Below are positions 16,326-26,063 of a DNA stretch of 64,000 bases, piece by piece. The translations under genes and the position numbers were made by a program. Source of the DNA: Microbacteriaceae bacterium. GTDB lineage: Bacteria; Actinomycetota; Actinomycetes; Actinomycetales; Microbacteriaceae. Numbering within the stretch: position 1 is the first letter of the stretch; every line of letters starts with the position of its first letter. The stretch spans positions 434,001 through 498,000 of the forward strand of contig JAIXWK010000003.1 of assembly GCA_027491295.1 (NCBI GenBank), in the 5' to 3' direction. The notes under the pieces are model-generated. The model did not search any database. It saw only the letters and a list, made by a program, of their open reading frames with translations, and was not told the DNA's origin.

Positions 16326-17622
16326 CTTCCACCTCGATTGGCTCGAATCTGACTCGATCGACTCGTCGACCATCCATGCGGGTAACGGTTAGGAAACCAG
16401 CAGGGATTTTGACCTGGTCACCGGTCACCGGAATCTTCTCCAGCTCACTCATCATGAAACCCGAGACGGTGTCGTAGTCCTCATCCTCGGCAATAAACAG
16501 ACCGTGTTCTCTAAGTTCTGCTGGTCGCAAAAGGCCAGAGAAAGCAAGCGATCCGTCTGAGAATCGAGTTACCGAGCTTCGAGCCTTATCGTGCTCATCA
16601 TCAAGATCGCCAATCAGCTCCTCGATCGCATCTTCAAGTGTCACGATCCCGGCGGTGCCACCGTACTCGTCGATTACAACGCCAAATTGCAGCCCCTTGC
16701 CGCGAAGCTGAAGAATCAGGGCATCAAGCGGCATGGTTTCCGGAACCCTAAGCGGCTCTACCATAAGTGCGCTAACGGGAACCTGAGCTCTGCGCTCCAG
16801 TGGAATCGTGATGGCACGCTTGAGGTGAACAACACCGACAATGTCATCCTCATCTTCGCCGGCAACCGGGAAGCGAGAGTGTCCGGTAGTGCGAGCAAGC
16901 TCAATTAGGTCGGCCGCTGACTCTTCTCTTGAGAGCGAGAACATCTTTGGCCTCGGAGTCATCACATCGTTCGCGTTTAGCGAGGAAAGTGCGATGGTCT
17001 TTTCGATAAGTTCTGCGGTGTCCTGCTCCAAGGAGCCAAGGTGTGCGCTTCTTCGAACCAGAGAGGCCAGCTCCTCTGGGCCGCGCGCCGATGAAAGCTC
17101 TTCTTTTGGCTCAATGCCAAAGCGACGAACCAACCAGTTTCCGTTGGAGTTCAAAAAGCGAATAAGTGGACCAAATGTCCAAGTGAAGGCGACTTGGAAA
17201 CCAACCACCAACTTCAATACCTTTAGCGGCTCGCTCAGCGCCATGTTCTTTGGCACCAGCTCGCCGATCAAAAAGCTAAAGATGGTGGCAATGGTCATGG
17301 CGATGGCAACGCCAATGGGTTGCAGCAGGTCTTCCCTAAGCCCTAGATCCAAAAGCCATGGACCCAAGAGCCTGGTTAGCGCAGGCTCCGCCACAAATCC
17401 AGTGAGCAGAGTGGTAAGGGTGATACCCAACTGGGCGGCAGATAGGTGGGTTGAAGTCTTGATTACGGCCTTGATCGGAAGGTCCAGGCCTTTTTTACCC
17501 GAGTCACGAAGTTTTTCGAGCTCAATTCGCTCAACGCTAATCAGAGAAAATTCGCTCGCTACAAAAAGTCCGGTGCCGATTGTTAGGAGAATGCCCACGG
17601 CTAACAGCAGGTAATCGGACAT
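16318..17622 (-). CDS. CNNM/CorC-type hemolysin-family protein (full-length)
   Basis: 434-aa protein with a DUF21 transmembrane domain (about 1-200, SEFSLISVERIELEKL and FLIGELVPKNMALSEP), paired CBS domains (about 215-345, NANDVMTPRPKMFSL and DEYGGTAGIVTLEDAIEELIGD), and a C-terminal CorC_HlyC domain (about 350-430). Family members act in divalent-cation efflux. The ATG is preceded by AGGATCGGTAG. A TATAGT on the minus strand (17673-17678) may be its -10. It is divergent from kgd across 114 bp and overlaps the short paralog downstream. Confidence 0.9.
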   Translation of the reverse strand: MSDYLLLAVGILLTIGTGLFVASEFSLISVERIELEKLRDSGKKGLDLPIKAVIKTSTHLSAAQLGITLTTLLTGFVAEPALTRLLGPWLLDLGLREDLLQPIGVAIAMTIATIFSFLIGELVPKNMALSEPLKVLKLVVGFQVAFTWTFGPLIRFLNSNGNWLVRRFGIEPKEELSSARGPEELASLVRRSAHLGSLEQDTAELIEKTIALSSLNANDVMTPRPKMFSLSREESAADLIELARTTGHSRFPVAGEDEDDIVGVVHLKRAITIPLERRAQVPVSALMVEPLRVPETMPLDALILQLRGKGLQFGVVIDEYGGTAGIVTLEDAIEELIGDLDDEHDKARSSVTRFSDGSLAFSGLLRPAELREHGLFIAEDEDYDTVSGFMMSELEKIPVTGDQVKIPAGFLTVTRMDGRRVDRVRFEPIEVEDE

Positions 17623-17692
17623 CTACCGATCCTGGATTTCGCTACGTTTACTGGGCTCCATATTCAACAAACACTATAGCCTCTGGCTCGGG

Positions 17693-17698
17693 TAGACT
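17693..17698 (+). promoter_or_regulatory. Possible -10 (TAGACT) for kgd
   Basis: TAGACT in the CNNM/kgd divergent gap would start transcription near 17705, giving a leader of about 32 nt that contains the kgd Shine-Dalgarno. No good -35 is seen. Confidence 0.4.
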
Positions 17699-17736
17699 GG
17701 GGCTCGGTTTTCAAGTATTCGTTCAAAGGGGCACCC

Positions 17737-20700
17737 TTGTCGTCAACCGACAATCACTCATCCGAAGCAGATTTTGGCGCAAACGAATGGCTAGTTGCAG
17801 AAATGTACGGCCAATGGCTCGAAAACCCAGACTCGGTTGACCGGTCCTGGTGGCCAATCCTTGAGCGCTACCAGCTCACCCAGCAGCCTGAAAGTACTCC
17901 AGCAACAGCCTCGGCTCAAGTAATCCAGGCACCGGCTCCAGTCAGCGCGGACTCAACTGTGATTGCAAGCTATGACAGCTCGGCAGCCCCTGTGACAGAA
18001 GCCATCACCGTTCCAGTTGCCAGAGCATCGGTGACCAGTGCCGTAAACACACCGGTGCCAGCCAACCTGCCGGCCGCAACCGGAGCAATGTCAATTGTTG
18101 ACGCCGAAGACGAGGACCAGCCTGAGGTAAATGTGCTTCGCGGTATGGCAAAAACCTTGGCTTCAAACATGGATGCTTCGCTGTCGGTCCCAACCGCAAC
18201 CAGCGTTCGTCAGGTGGCAGCCAAGCTTTTGATCGACAACCGCATTGTCATCAACTCACATCTAAAGCGCACTAGAGGCGGCAAGGTTTCCTTCACCCAC
18301 CTCATTGGATATGCGGTAGTCCAGGCACTCAAGGCATTCCCAAGCCAGAACGTCTTTTACGACGAGATCGATGGCAAGCCAGCCGCGATTACGCCAGCAA
18401 ACATCAACTTCGGTCTTGCGATTGATATCCCTAAACCGGATGGCACCCGTGCGCTTTTGGTTCCAAACATCAAGCGCGCTCAGCGCTTGAACTTTGCCGA
18501 GTTCCTAGTCGCTTACGAGGAGCTAGTTAAGAAGGCTAGAGACAACAAGCTCACCGCAGAAGATTTTGCGGGCACCACCATCTCTTTGACTAATCCAGGC
18601 GGAATCGGAACCGTTCACTCAGTTCCTCGACTAACTCGCGGCCAGGGCTGCATCGTTGGCGTCGGAGCTTTGGATTACCCGGCTCAGTTCCAGGGCATGG
18701 CAGAAGAGATGCTGGCCGAGCAGGGAATTGGCAAGATTCTGACCCTCACCTCAACCTACGACCACCGAGTTATTCAAGGTGCCGGTAGCGGTGAGTTCCT
18801 AAAGATCATCAACGAAATGCTTTTGGGTGAGCGTGGCTTCTACGACCAGATCTTCGCTGACATTCGTGTTCCTTACACCCCGGTGGTTTGGGCCAGTGAC
18901 TTCCACTGGGATCTTGCCGATGAAAACGGCAAGAACACCCGAATTCAGGAGTACATCAATGCGTTCCGCGTTCGCGGTCACCTAATTGCCGATATCGACC
19001 CGCTTGAGTACCAGCAGCGCTGGCACCCGGACCTAGATATCCGCTCCTATGGACTCAGCCTTTGGGATCTAGACCGCACCTTCAAAACCGGTGGTTTCGG
19101 TGGTCGATCAAAGGCCAAATTCCGCAACATGCTTGGTATTTTGCGTGACAGCTACTGCCGCACCATTGGTGTGGAGTACATGCACATTCAGGACCCTGCC
19201 GAGCGCAGCTGGTTCCAAGAGAAACTTGAGCTCCCTTACCAAAAGCCAACCAAGGAAGAGCAGTTCAGGGTTCTGAACAAGCTAAACGAGGCCGAGGCAT
19301 TTGAGACCTTCCTGCAGACCAAGTTCGTCGGTCAGAAGCGCTTCTCGCTGGAAGGTAGCGAGTCGCTAATTCCATCGCTGGACGAGATTCTGCAGCAGGC
19401 AGCCCACGCCGGCATGAGCGAGGTTGCCATTGGTATGGCACACCGCGGTCGCCTAAACGTGCTCACCAACATCGCGGGTAAGACCTACGGTCAGGTATTC
19501 CGCGAGTTTGAGGGTTCTACCGATCTCACCAGCGTTCAGGGCTCGGGAGATGTGAAGTACCACATGGGCACCGAGGGTGTTGCATCCTTTAGCGATGGCA
19601 CATCCGTCAAGGTTTCACTTGCCGCAAACCCATCTCACCTAGAAGCGGTAAACCCGGTTCTTGAGGGAATCGTTCGCGCCAAGCAGGATGCTCTAGGCAA
19701 CCCAGAGACCTACCCGGTGCTTCCAGTTCTAATCCACGGTGATGCGGCATTTATTGGTCAGGGCGTTGTCCCAGAAACCATGCAGATGAGCCAGCTTGAG
19801 GGTTACAAGGTTGGTGGCACCATCCACATCGTGGTGAACAACCAGGTTGGATTTACAACCTTGCCAAAGGACTCCAGAACCTCGGTTTACTCAACCGATG
19901 TTGCAAAGTCAATTCAGGCTCCAATCTTCCACGTCAATGGCGATGACCCTGAGGCAGTGGTTCGAGTTTCCAAGTTGGCATTTGACTACCGCCAGGAATT
20001 CAAAAAAGACGTAGTAATCGACATCGTTTGCTACCGTCGCCGCGGCCACAACGAAGGTGATGACCCTTCGATGACCCAGCCACTGATGTACAACCTGATC
20101 GAGCACAAGCGCAGCGTTCGAACCCTGTACATGGAGAACCTAATCGGTAGGGGCGATATCACTCAGGAAGAGTTTGATGCCGCCAACTTGCAGTTCCAGC
20201 AGAGCTTGGAGAAGGCGTTTGTCGATGTCCACGAGGCCATGAGTAAGCCGGTAGAGCTACCAGAGCGTCCAGTTGGTATTGGAACCACCGCGAGCGAAAA
20301 GCAGCAGCTGGTTCGCCCAACTGCCATCGCAAAGGAAATGGTTGAGGCCATTGGTAATGCTCACGCTAACCAGCCTGAAGGTTTCAGCGTTCACCCAAAG
20401 CTTGCTCAGCTACTACAAAAGCGCGTTGAGATGAGCCGCGAGGGTGGCATCGACTGGGGATTCGGTGAGCTTTTGGCATTCGGATCGCTACTGGTTGAGG
20501 GCGTAAAGGTTCGTCTATCTGGTCAGGATGCCAGACGAGGCACCTTTGTGCAGCGCCACGCTTCATTCCATGACCGAATAACCGGCCAGGAGTGGATGCC
20601 GCTGCAGTACATCTCCGAGCAGCAGGCAAGGTTCCAGGTCTACAACTCGCTGCTGAGTGAGTATGCGGTAATGGGCTTCGAATACGGCTACTCGGTCGAA

Positions 20701-21465
20701 GATCCAAACTCACTTACTCTGTGGGAAGCCCAATTCGGTGACTTCGTAAACGGTGCTCAGACCGTGGTTGATGAATTCATTTCATCTGCCGAGCAGAAGT
20801 GGAACCAGTTCTCATCATTGGTATTGCTATTGCCTCACGGTTACGAGGGTCAGGGTCCTGACCACTCATCAGCAAGAATCGAGCGTTTCTTGCAGCTTTG
20901 TGCTGAGAACAACATGACCGTTGCTCAGCCATCGACTCCGGCATCACACTTCCACCTGCTTCGTCGCCAGGCCTTTACCTCGCCAAAGCGTCCTTTGATT
21001 GTCTTTGCCCCGAAGTCGATGCTCCGCCTAAAGGCGGCATCCTCTGCGGTTGCGGACTTTACGACCGGCAGCTTCCGTCCAGTAATCAATGACGAGCAAA
21101 ACCTAGATGCCGCAAAGGTCACCAAGGTGCTGTTCTGCTCGGGCAAGGTCTACTGGGATCTTTTGGCTGAAAGCCAAAAGCGCAATGACGGCCAGACCGC
21201 AATTGTTCGTGTTGAGCAGCTCTACCCGACTCCGGTTGCAGAGATGCAGGCTGCCATCGCACAGTTCCCGAACGCTCAGTTGCGTTGGGTTCAGGATGAG
21301 CCGCTAAACCAGGGTCCTTGGACCTACATGGGTCTGTTCATGCCTAAATACGGCATCAGCTTCACTCCGGTTGCAAGACCAGCTTCGGCTTCTCCTGCAT
21401 CTGGTTCTGCAAAGCGTCACGCTGCCGAGCAGGCTGACCTTGTCCAGCGAGCGTTCCAGGACTAA
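17737..21465 (+). CDS. kgd: Multifunctional 2-oxoglutarate dehydrogenase E2/E1 (Kgd/OdhA type)
   Basis: 1242-aa fused enzyme of the actinobacterial TCA cycle. Order: an N-terminal E1-like segment (GANEWLVAEMYGQWLENP, about 14-31); an Ala/Pro/Thr-rich linker; an E2 succinyltransferase core without lipoyl domain (about 135-360, with the catalytic His and Asp region around STYDHRVIQGAG); and a ThDP-dependent E1 (about 400-1240, with AIGMAHRGRLN, HGDAAFIGQG and RRGHNEGDDPS). In this family it decarboxylates 2-oxoglutarate and works with dihydrolipoamide components encoded elsewhere. The TTG start has AAAGGGG six bases upstream. Its stop overlaps the next gene. The length matches mycobacterial Kgd (about 1230 aa). 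Confidence 0.97.
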   Translation: MSSTDNHSSEADFGANEWLVAEMYGQWLENPDSVDRSWWPILERYQLTQQPESTPATASAQVIQAPAPVSADSTVIASYDSSAAPVTEAITVPVARASVTSAVNTPVPANLPAATGAMSIVDAEDEDQPEVNVLRGMAKTLASNMDASLSVPTATSVRQVAAKLLIDNRIVINSHLKRTRGGKVSFTHLIGYAVVQALKAFPSQNVFYDEIDGKPAAITPANINFGLAIDIPKPDGTRALLVPNIKRAQRLNFAEFLVAYEELVKKARDNKLTAEDFAGTTISLTNPGGIGTVHSVPRLTRGQGCIVGVGALDYPAQFQGMAEEMLAEQGIGKILTLTSTYDHRVIQGAGSGEFLKIINEMLLGERGFYDQIFADIRVPYTPVVWASDFHWDLADENGKNTRIQEYINAFRVRGHLIADIDPLEYQQRWHPDLDIRSYGLSLWDLDRTFKTGGFGGRSKAKFRNMLGILRDSYCRTIGVEYMHIQDPAERSWFQEKLELPYQKPTKEEQFRVLNKLNEAEAFETFLQTKFVGQKRFSLEGSESLIPSLDEILQQAAHAGMSEVAIGMAHRGRLNVLTNIAGKTYGQVFREFEGSTDLTSVQGSGDVKYHMGTEGVASFSDGTSVKVSLAANPSHLEAVNPVLEGIVRAKQDALGNPETYPVLPVLIHGDAAFIGQGVVPETMQMSQLEGYKVGGTIHIVVNNQVGFTTLPKDSRTSVYSTDVAKSIQAPIFHVNGDDPEAVVRVSKLAFDYRQEFKKDVVIDIVCYRRRGHNEGDDPSMTQPLMYNLIEHKRSVRTLYMENLIGRGDITQEEFDAANLQFQQSLEKAFVDVHEAMSKPVELPERPVGIGTTASEKQQLVRPTAIAKEMVEAIGNAHANQPEGFSVHPKLAQLLQKRVEMSREGGIDWGFGELLAFGSLLVEGVKVRLSGQDARRGTFVQRHASFHDRITGQEWMPLQYISEQQARFQVYNSLLSEYAVMGFEYGYSVEDPNSLTLWEAQFGDFVNGAQTVVDEFISSAEQKWNQFSSLVLLLPHGYEGQGPDHSSARIERFLQLCAENNMTVAQPSTPASHFHLLRRQAFTSPKRPLIVFAPKSMLRLKAASSAVADFTTGSFRPVINDEQNLDAAKVTKVLFCSGKVYWDLLAESQKRNDGQTAIVRVEQLYPTPVAEMQAAIAQFPNAQLRWVQDEPLNQGPWTYMGLFMPKYGISFTPVARPASASPASGSAKRHAAEQADLVQRAFQD

Positions 21466-22067
21466 TGCGCTCACTACGGGTTGTTATTTTGGGTGATGAG
21501 TTACTCACCGCATCTGGCGACCCCAAGGGACTTGGCTGGTTGGGCCGCGTGCAGGCTAGATTGCCGCAGGGCGAGGATGTTGCGTTCTTCCCACTGGCAA
21601 TGGTGGGTGAGAGCACCTCTGACCTGTTAGAGCGCTGGAAAAGCGAGGCAATGCCTCGTTTCACCCCGCAAACCGAGAACTACCTGGTTTTGGCACTCGG
21701 CTCTCAGGACGTCAAGGCTCAGGTCACGATCTCTAGGTCCCGGTTGAATCTGGCTTCGCTACTGGACGATGCGCTGCGCGAGGGCGTAAAGGTTTTTGTG
21801 GTTGGACCAACTCCAACTGGGAATCCAGAAACCGATTACGAGATCGAGCACCTGTCCGCAGGTTTCGAAGACGTCGTTAGAAGACGCCAAATTCCTTATG
21901 TTGATTGCTTCAAGCCGCTTCGTGAGCACGAGGGTTGGCAACAGGAAACCAGCGCAAACCCTAGAGGCCTACCTGGACAGGTTGGCTATGGATTGGTTGC
22001 TTGGTTGGTGCTAAACCGCGGTTGGTTTGAGTGGCTGGGGCTTACTGAGCCACAAGATCAGTCGTGA
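21465..22067 (+). CDS. SGNH/GDSL-fold protein lacking the catalytic serine
   Basis: 200-aa protein with GDSL-hydrolase layout. Block I reads VVILGDELLTASGD, with Glu12 where the nucleophilic Ser should be. A block-II/III-like region is LALGSQDVK, where the usual GxND becomes GSQD. The C-terminal DxxH block is replaced by ANPRGLPGQVGYG, with no His. The overall fold is thus retained while Ser and His of the catalytic dyad are absent. A pseudo-enzyme or binding role is inferred. It is translationally coupled to kgd (TAATG) and overlaps rsrA by 10 bp at its 3' end. I recall GDE-type relatives in Microbacteriaceae but cannot verify that here. Confidence 0.65.
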   Translation: MRSLRVVILGDELLTASGDPKGLGWLGRVQARLPQGEDVAFFPLAMVGESTSDLLERWKSEAMPRFTPQTENYLVLALGSQDVKAQVTISRSRLNLASLLDDALREGVKVFVVGPTPTGNPETDYEIEHLSAGFEDVVRRRQIPYVDCFKPLREHEGWQQETSANPRGLPGQVGYGLVAWLVLNRGWFEWLGLTEPQDQS

Positions 22068-22300
22068 TCTTGAACTTCGCGTAGTCGCTGCATAACGCGC
22101 TGGGCTAGCTCTTCGGCTGGAGCCTCATCGCAGGAGCGCTGGATTACCTGGTTGAAAACAACCTCAATGTCGTAGTGCTCTTCGCAGGACTCGCAGTTGG
22201 CAAGGTGAGCGGTGATGTCCTCTTGCTGATCGCTTTGCATCTGGGCGTGGAGGAACTCGTGCACGTTGCGCTTGACGTCTTCGCAGTCAACTGGATTCAC
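22058..22300 (-). CDS. rsrA: Zinc-binding anti-sigma factor (RsrA/RshA type)
   Basis: 80-aa protein with the ZAS motif His32-x3-Cys36-x2-Cys39 (HLANCESC) and additional Cys6 and Cys57. RsrA proteins hold SigR inactive in the cytoplasm and release it when disulfide stress oxidises the zinc-site cysteines. The ATG overlaps the end of the sigma gene by four bases, the standard sigR-rsrA order. It is convergent with, and overlaps, the SGNH-like gene. Confidence 0.92.
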   Translation of the reverse strand: MNPVDCEDVKRNVHEFLHAQMQSDQQEDITAHLANCESCEEHYDIEVVFNQVIQRSCDEAPAEELAQRVMQRLREVQDHD

Positions 22301-22881
22301 TTTTCCTCCTCCTCAACTCGGTAACCTTCTTGCTTTGCATAATCTGTCAACAAAGTTTTCAGCATTTTCTTCCCGCGATGCAATCTAGACATTACGGTTC
22401 CCACCGGAGTGTCCATAACTTCAGCTATTTCGGCGTATGGCAAACCCTCTACCACCGCGTAATAAACCACCATTCTGAACTCGTCAGGAATCTGATCTAG
22501 TGCATCGCGGATGATTTTAGACGGCAGATTATCCATCGCAACCGCTTCTGCGCTGCGCGTGTTGGAGGTGGTGAGCGACTCCCCCATTCCAACCTGCCAG
22601 TCCTCTAAATCATCCAGCGCGGTCTTGGCTTGGTCCTTGGCGCGCTTGTTGTAGAGGTTGATGTGGGTGTTAGTCATGATTCTAAAAAGCCAGGCTTTTA
22701 GGTTCGTGCCCTGCTCAAACTTTCCCCAAGCGCCATAGGCCTTAGCAAAAGTCTCTTGAACCAAATCCTCGGCATCGCTTGGGTTACGGGTCCAGCGCAG
22801 CGCGGCGCCGTAAAGCTGTGGCATAAGAGGGAGGGCTTGGGTTTCAAACGAGATTAGTTTCTCGGACTTGGGATTCTGCAT
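22297..22881 (-). CDS. sigR: ECF sigma factor, SigR/SigH type
   Basis: 194-aa ECF sigma-70. Region 2 includes [26 protein letters not shown] (about 22-47) and [14 protein letters not shown]. Region 4 includes [28 protein letters not shown] with [14 protein letters not shown] (about 165-178), the SigR-like recognition helix. It directs the thiol-oxidative stress regulon and is controlled by RsrA encoded next to it. The ATG at 22881 is chosen because TAGACT lies eight bases upstream. The frame stays open far upstream but antisense to aroA. It is divergent from aroA by 127 bp. I find no clear GGAAT-N16-18-GTT autoregulatory promoter. Confidence 0.92.
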   Translation of the reverse strand: MQNPKSEKLISFETQALPLMPQLYGAALRWTRNPSDAEDLVQETFAKAYGAWGKFEQGTNLKAWLFRIMTNTHINLYNKRAKDQAKTALDDLEDWQVGMGESLTTSNTRSAEAVAMDNLPSKIIRDALDQIPDEFRMVVYYAVVEGLPYAEIAEVMDTPVGTVMSRLHRGKKMLKTLLTDYAKQEGYRVEEEEK

Positions 22882-22889
22882 TTGCACCC

Positions 22890-22895
22890 AGTCTA
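22890..22895 (-). promoter_or_regulatory. -10 hexamer TAGACT before sigR
   Basis: TAGACT on the minus strand ends eight bases before the sigR ATG, suggesting a near-leaderless transcript. Confidence 0.45.
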
Positions 22896-22995
22896 TTGGG
22901 GTTTTGTTGGTTGGGCAGAGTAAAGCCCGGTCGAACAGTTGCAATGCGTATTGGGACGTGAGAAGTTCCAGAGGGCAGGATTCGTTGAGATTAGG

Positions 22996-23001
22996 TATCT
23001 T
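22996..23001 (+). promoter_or_regulatory. -10 hexamer TATCTT, leaderless start of aroA
   Basis: TATCTT, seven bases, then ATG at 23009. No Shine-Dalgarno precedes the start. Confidence 0.5.
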
Positions 23002-23008
23002 TGACCTA

Positions 23009-24283
23009 ATGACTTCTTTGCACCCGTATTGGCCAGCCCCGCAAGGGCAAAACATCAATGCCACGGTTGCCCTTCCCGGTTCAAAATCACTCACTAATCG
23101 AGAGCTTTTACTTTCTGCAATTGCCAGCGAACCAACCCTTTTGATTGCACCTTTGGTTTCAAGGGACTCAAGCCTCATGATCTCAGCCCTTGAGTCGTTG
23201 GGTATTGAGTTTGAGTGGCAGGGCGATGACCTTTTGGTTACTCCTCAGCCCCTTATGGGTCCAGCAGCTATTGATTGCGGCCTAGCTGGAACCGTGATGC
23301 GCTTTGTGCCACCACTGAGCATGCTCGCAACCGGTGAAATTGCCTTTGACGGAGACGAAGGTGCAAGGCGTCGTCCGATGCACACCACCATTGATTCCAT
23401 TCGAGCACTCGGCATTGAGGTGGCTGCAGAATCTGACTCGCTTCCCTTCAAAGTTTTTGGAACCGGCAAAGTGCAAGGTGGCGAACTCGCAATTGACGCT
23501 TCATCCTCCAGCCAGTTTGTTTCGGGGCTGCTTTTGGTGGCTGCCAAATTCGAGCAGGGTTTGACACTTCGGCACACCGGTGAGGAATTGCCATCGCTGC
23601 CACACATTGAAATGACGCTTGAGACACTGCGTCAGCGTGGGGTGGATGCCAAGACCATCGATGAGCGCACCTGGCGGGTTGAGCCGGGTTTTATTTCTGG
23701 TGGGCGAAAGGTAATTGAGCCGGATCTTTCCAACGCTGGTCCATTTCTTGCGGCAGCAATGGTTGCGGGTGGCAGTGTTCGAATCCCAAATTGGCCAAAG
23801 GTCACAACTCAGGTTGGTGCTGAATTCGAACGAATTCTGCCAATGATGGGCGCAAACTGTTTGCTCCAGGGTGACGTACTCACCATCTCTGGCGATGGCA
23901 ACATCCATGGCATCGATATCGATCTCTCAATCGGCGGGGAACTAGCTCCGGTTATTGCAGTGCTTGCTGCACTGGCCAATTCACCTAGCCGAATTACCGG
24001 TATCGCTCATCTTCGCGGTCACGAAACCGACCGACTTAGCGCGCTAACACGGGAGCTAAACAACCTTGGCGGAGACGTTAGCGAATTGGAAGACGGTCTT
24101 GAAATCCGCCCAGCCCAATTGTCAGGCGGTAAGTGGCACAGCTATGAGGATCACCGCATGGCGACCGCAGGCGCAATTCTTGGACTTCGTATTCCAGGCA
24201 TAGAGGTTGAGAACATCGCCACCACATCAAAGACCATGCCCGAATTCACAAAACTCTGGCAAGAGATGTTGGATGCTAAATGA
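23009..24283 (+). CDS. aroA: 3-phosphoshikimate 1-carboxyvinyltransferase (EPSP synthase)
   Basis: 424-aa shikimate-pathway enzyme joining shikimate-3-phosphate and PEP. Motifs: [13 protein letters not shown] (about 24-36, the S3P-binding Lys-Ser), the AGT segment [24 protein letters not shown], and near the end [12 protein letters not shown] and [12 protein letters not shown]. The ATG at 23009 lies seven bases after TATCTT and gives the normal length. Upstream frame extension is antisense to sigR. Its stop overlaps rsgA (ATGA). The order sigR/rsrA next to aroA-rsgA is a conserved actinobacterial arrangement. Confidence 0.96.
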   Translation: MTSLHPYWPAPQGQNINATVALPGSKSLTNRELLLSAIASEPTLLIAPLVSRDSSLMISALESLGIEFEWQGDDLLVTPQPLMGPAAIDCGLAGTVMRFVPPLSMLATGEIAFDGDEGARRRPMHTTIDSIRALGIEVAAESDSLPFKVFGTGKVQGGELAIDASSSSQFVSGLLLVAAKFEQGLTLRHTGEELPSLPHIEMTLETLRQRGVDAKTIDERTWRVEPGFISGGRKVIEPDLSNAGPFLAAAMVAGGSVRIPNWPKVTTQVGAEFERILPMMGANCLLQGDVLTISGDGNIHGIDIDLSIGGELAPVIAVLAALANSPSRITGIAHLRGHETDRLSALTRELNNLGGDVSELEDGLEIRPAQLSGGKWHSYEDHRMATAGAILGLRIPGIEVENIATTSKTMPEFTKLWQEMLDAK

Positions 24284-25287
24284 CCTGGATGTTTGAACCC
24301 GGTCCGGGAATGGACCTCGATGAGGATGATGTTCGTATCCGCCCCAACCCAAAGGGCTCTAAACCCAGAACCAAGCGTCGTCCAACTCACGATGACGCCT
24401 TGATGGGCATGGTGCTGGAAGTTCACTTAGCTCGATACAAGGTCTTGACCGAGGATGGCCGTGAGGTGCTTGCCACCTTGGCCAAGGAGCTTCGAAACAA
24501 GGGTTGTGTGACCTGCGATCGGGTCGCACTGGCTGGAGAGGTGTCTGACCAAAAAGGCACCCTTGCCAGAATTGTCAGGATCGAACCTCGCACCACAGAG
24601 CTCACTCGCTCAAGCGATGAGAGTGACACCGGAGACCAGACCATTGTCGCCAATGCGGATCAACTTGCAATTGTCATGGCAGCTACCAACCCGGAGCCAA
24701 AACCTCGTTTGGTGGATCGCTATTTGGTAGCAGCAATGCATGCGGGACTACAGCCAATTCTGATCATGACCAAGTGTGACCTTGCAGACCCAACAGATTT
24801 TATTCAGGGATTCGATGGCTTTGACCTAAAGGTCTTTAGGCACTCCCAAGCAAAACCAGACCTTGAGGGTCTGGAAGCGCTTCTTGCGGGAAAGACCACG
24901 GTTTTTGTTGGTCACAGCGGCGTCGGCAAGACATCATTGATCAACCTTTTAGCCCCGGAATATGTCCGCGCAACCGGCGAGGTAAACGAGGTGACCGGCA
25001 AGGGTAAGCACACCTCGAGTTCCGCCAAAGCGATTCCGGTGCGTGATGGCTGGATTGTTGACACCCCGGGCGTTAGAACCTTTGGTCTTGCGGGCATTGA
25101 TGCGATTGGGCTTCTCAAGGGGTTTGCGGATCTCGATTCAGCGAGCGCTGAATGCCCAAGAGACTGCTCGCACCTAGCTGATTCTCCGGACTGCGAGTTG
25201 GATGTTGCGGTGGAAGCCGGAAAGCTTTCGGCATCGAGGTTAGATTCCTTCCGACGACTTGTCTTGGCAATTGGGTCGATAGATTAA
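24280..25287 (+). CDS. rsgA: Ribosome small-subunit-dependent GTPase A
   Basis: 335-aa circularly permuted GTPase that helps mature the 30S subunit. An OB-fold lies at about 40-110. The permuted G domain is ordered G4 (TKCD, 164-167), G1 (GHSGVGKTS, 211-219), G3 (DTPG, near 259). The C-terminal zinc knuckle is CPRDCSHLADSPDC. A basic, Pro-rich extension (about 1-38) precedes the OB fold. It is coupled to aroA (ATGA) and followed after five bases by hisN. Confidence 0.95.
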   Translation: MTWMFEPGPGMDLDEDDVRIRPNPKGSKPRTKRRPTHDDALMGMVLEVHLARYKVLTEDGREVLATLAKELRNKGCVTCDRVALAGEVSDQKGTLARIVRIEPRTTELTRSSDESDTGDQTIVANADQLAIVMAATNPEPKPRLVDRYLVAAMHAGLQPILIMTKCDLADPTDFIQGFDGFDLKVFRHSQAKPDLEGLEALLAGKTTVFVGHSGVGKTSLINLLAPEYVRATGEVNEVTGKGKHTSSSAKAIPVRDGWIVDTPGVRTFGLAGIDAIGLLKGFADLDSASAECPRDCSHLADSPDCELDVAVEAGKLSASRLDSFRRLVLAIGSID

Positions 25288-25292
25288 CTCTG

Positions 25293-26063
25293 ATGATTAA
25301 AGATCTAGATCTTGCCCTGAAGTTGGCTGACCACGCTGATGAGATTTCACTCGAGCGTTTTCGCTCCCTAGGCCTTTTGGTCGAAACCAAGCCAGATCGC
25401 ACGCCGGTAACTGATGCCGATCGAGCGGTTGAAGTCGAACTGCGCTCGATTGTCGCCGATTACCAGCCAACAGACAGCTTTATTGGCGAAGAGTTTGAGA
25501 ACACCGGATCTTCAAACCGAAACTGGATTGTTGACCCAATCGATGGCACCGCCAACTACCTTAGGGGTGTTCCGATTTGGGCCACTCTGATTGCCTTACG
25601 AGTTGATGGCGTTATCACCACCAGTGTGGTCTCAGCGCCTGCCCTAGGGAGGCGTTGGTGGGCACAGCGTGGCAATGGCGCTTTCACCATGGATCTAGAC
25701 GGCAGCGTGCGCTCGCTTCAGGTTTCAAAGATTTCCAAGCTCGAAGACTCTTCAATTTCTTATAACAGCCTGCAGCTTTGGGATCAGAGCGACAAGCTTC
25801 CTCAGCTGATTGACCTAAGTCGCAAGGTTTGGAGAACCAGGGCCTATGGCGATTTCTACAGCTACATGCTGCTTGCCGAAGGAAGCTTGGACCTGGTAGC
25901 CGAGCACGACCTAAAGATCTATGACATCGCTGCTCTTGTTCCGATTGTCGAAGAAGCCGGTGGGCAATTTAGCGACCTTGCAGGTCCCCTGAATGACCAG
26001 AGCTCTTCGGTGATGGCATCCAACGGTTTGCTGCACTCCCAGTTCCAGCAAGCACTGAAGTGA
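25293..26063 (+). CDS. hisN: Inositol-monophosphatase-family phosphatase, probable histidinol-phosphatase
   Basis: 256-aa Mg2+-dependent phosphatase. Metal ligands: Glu66-Glu67 in IGEEFE, and Asp81/Asp84 in WIVDPIDGTANYLRG. The late Asp is in EHDLKIYDIAALVPIVEEAGG. This subgroup with NYLRGVP is annotated as HisN, the last phosphatase step before histidinol, in actinobacteria. A general inositol or sugar phosphatase remains possible. It lies in the aroA-rsgA-hisN-MFS operon, and its stop overlaps the GTG of the next gene. Confidence 0.82.
   Translation: MIKDLDLALKLADHADEISLERFRSLGLLVETKPDRTPVTDADRAVEVELRSIVADYQPTDSFIGEEFENTGSSNRNWIVDPIDGTANYLRGVPIWATLIALRVDGVITTSVVSAPALGRRWWAQRGNGAFTMDLDGSVRSLQVSKISKLEDSSISYNSLQLWDQSDKLPQLIDLSRKVWRTRAYGDFYSYMLLAEGSLDLVAEHDLKIYDIAALVPIVEEAGGQFSDLAGPLNDQSSSVMASNGLLHSQFQQALK

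Noticed and set aside
16841-17614. 257-codon open frame on the plus strand opposite the CNNM gene
   Set aside because: It is Ser/Arg-rich with no recognisable domain and lies wholly antisense to a well-supported CNNM protein. It is the reverse-frame shadow of that gene.
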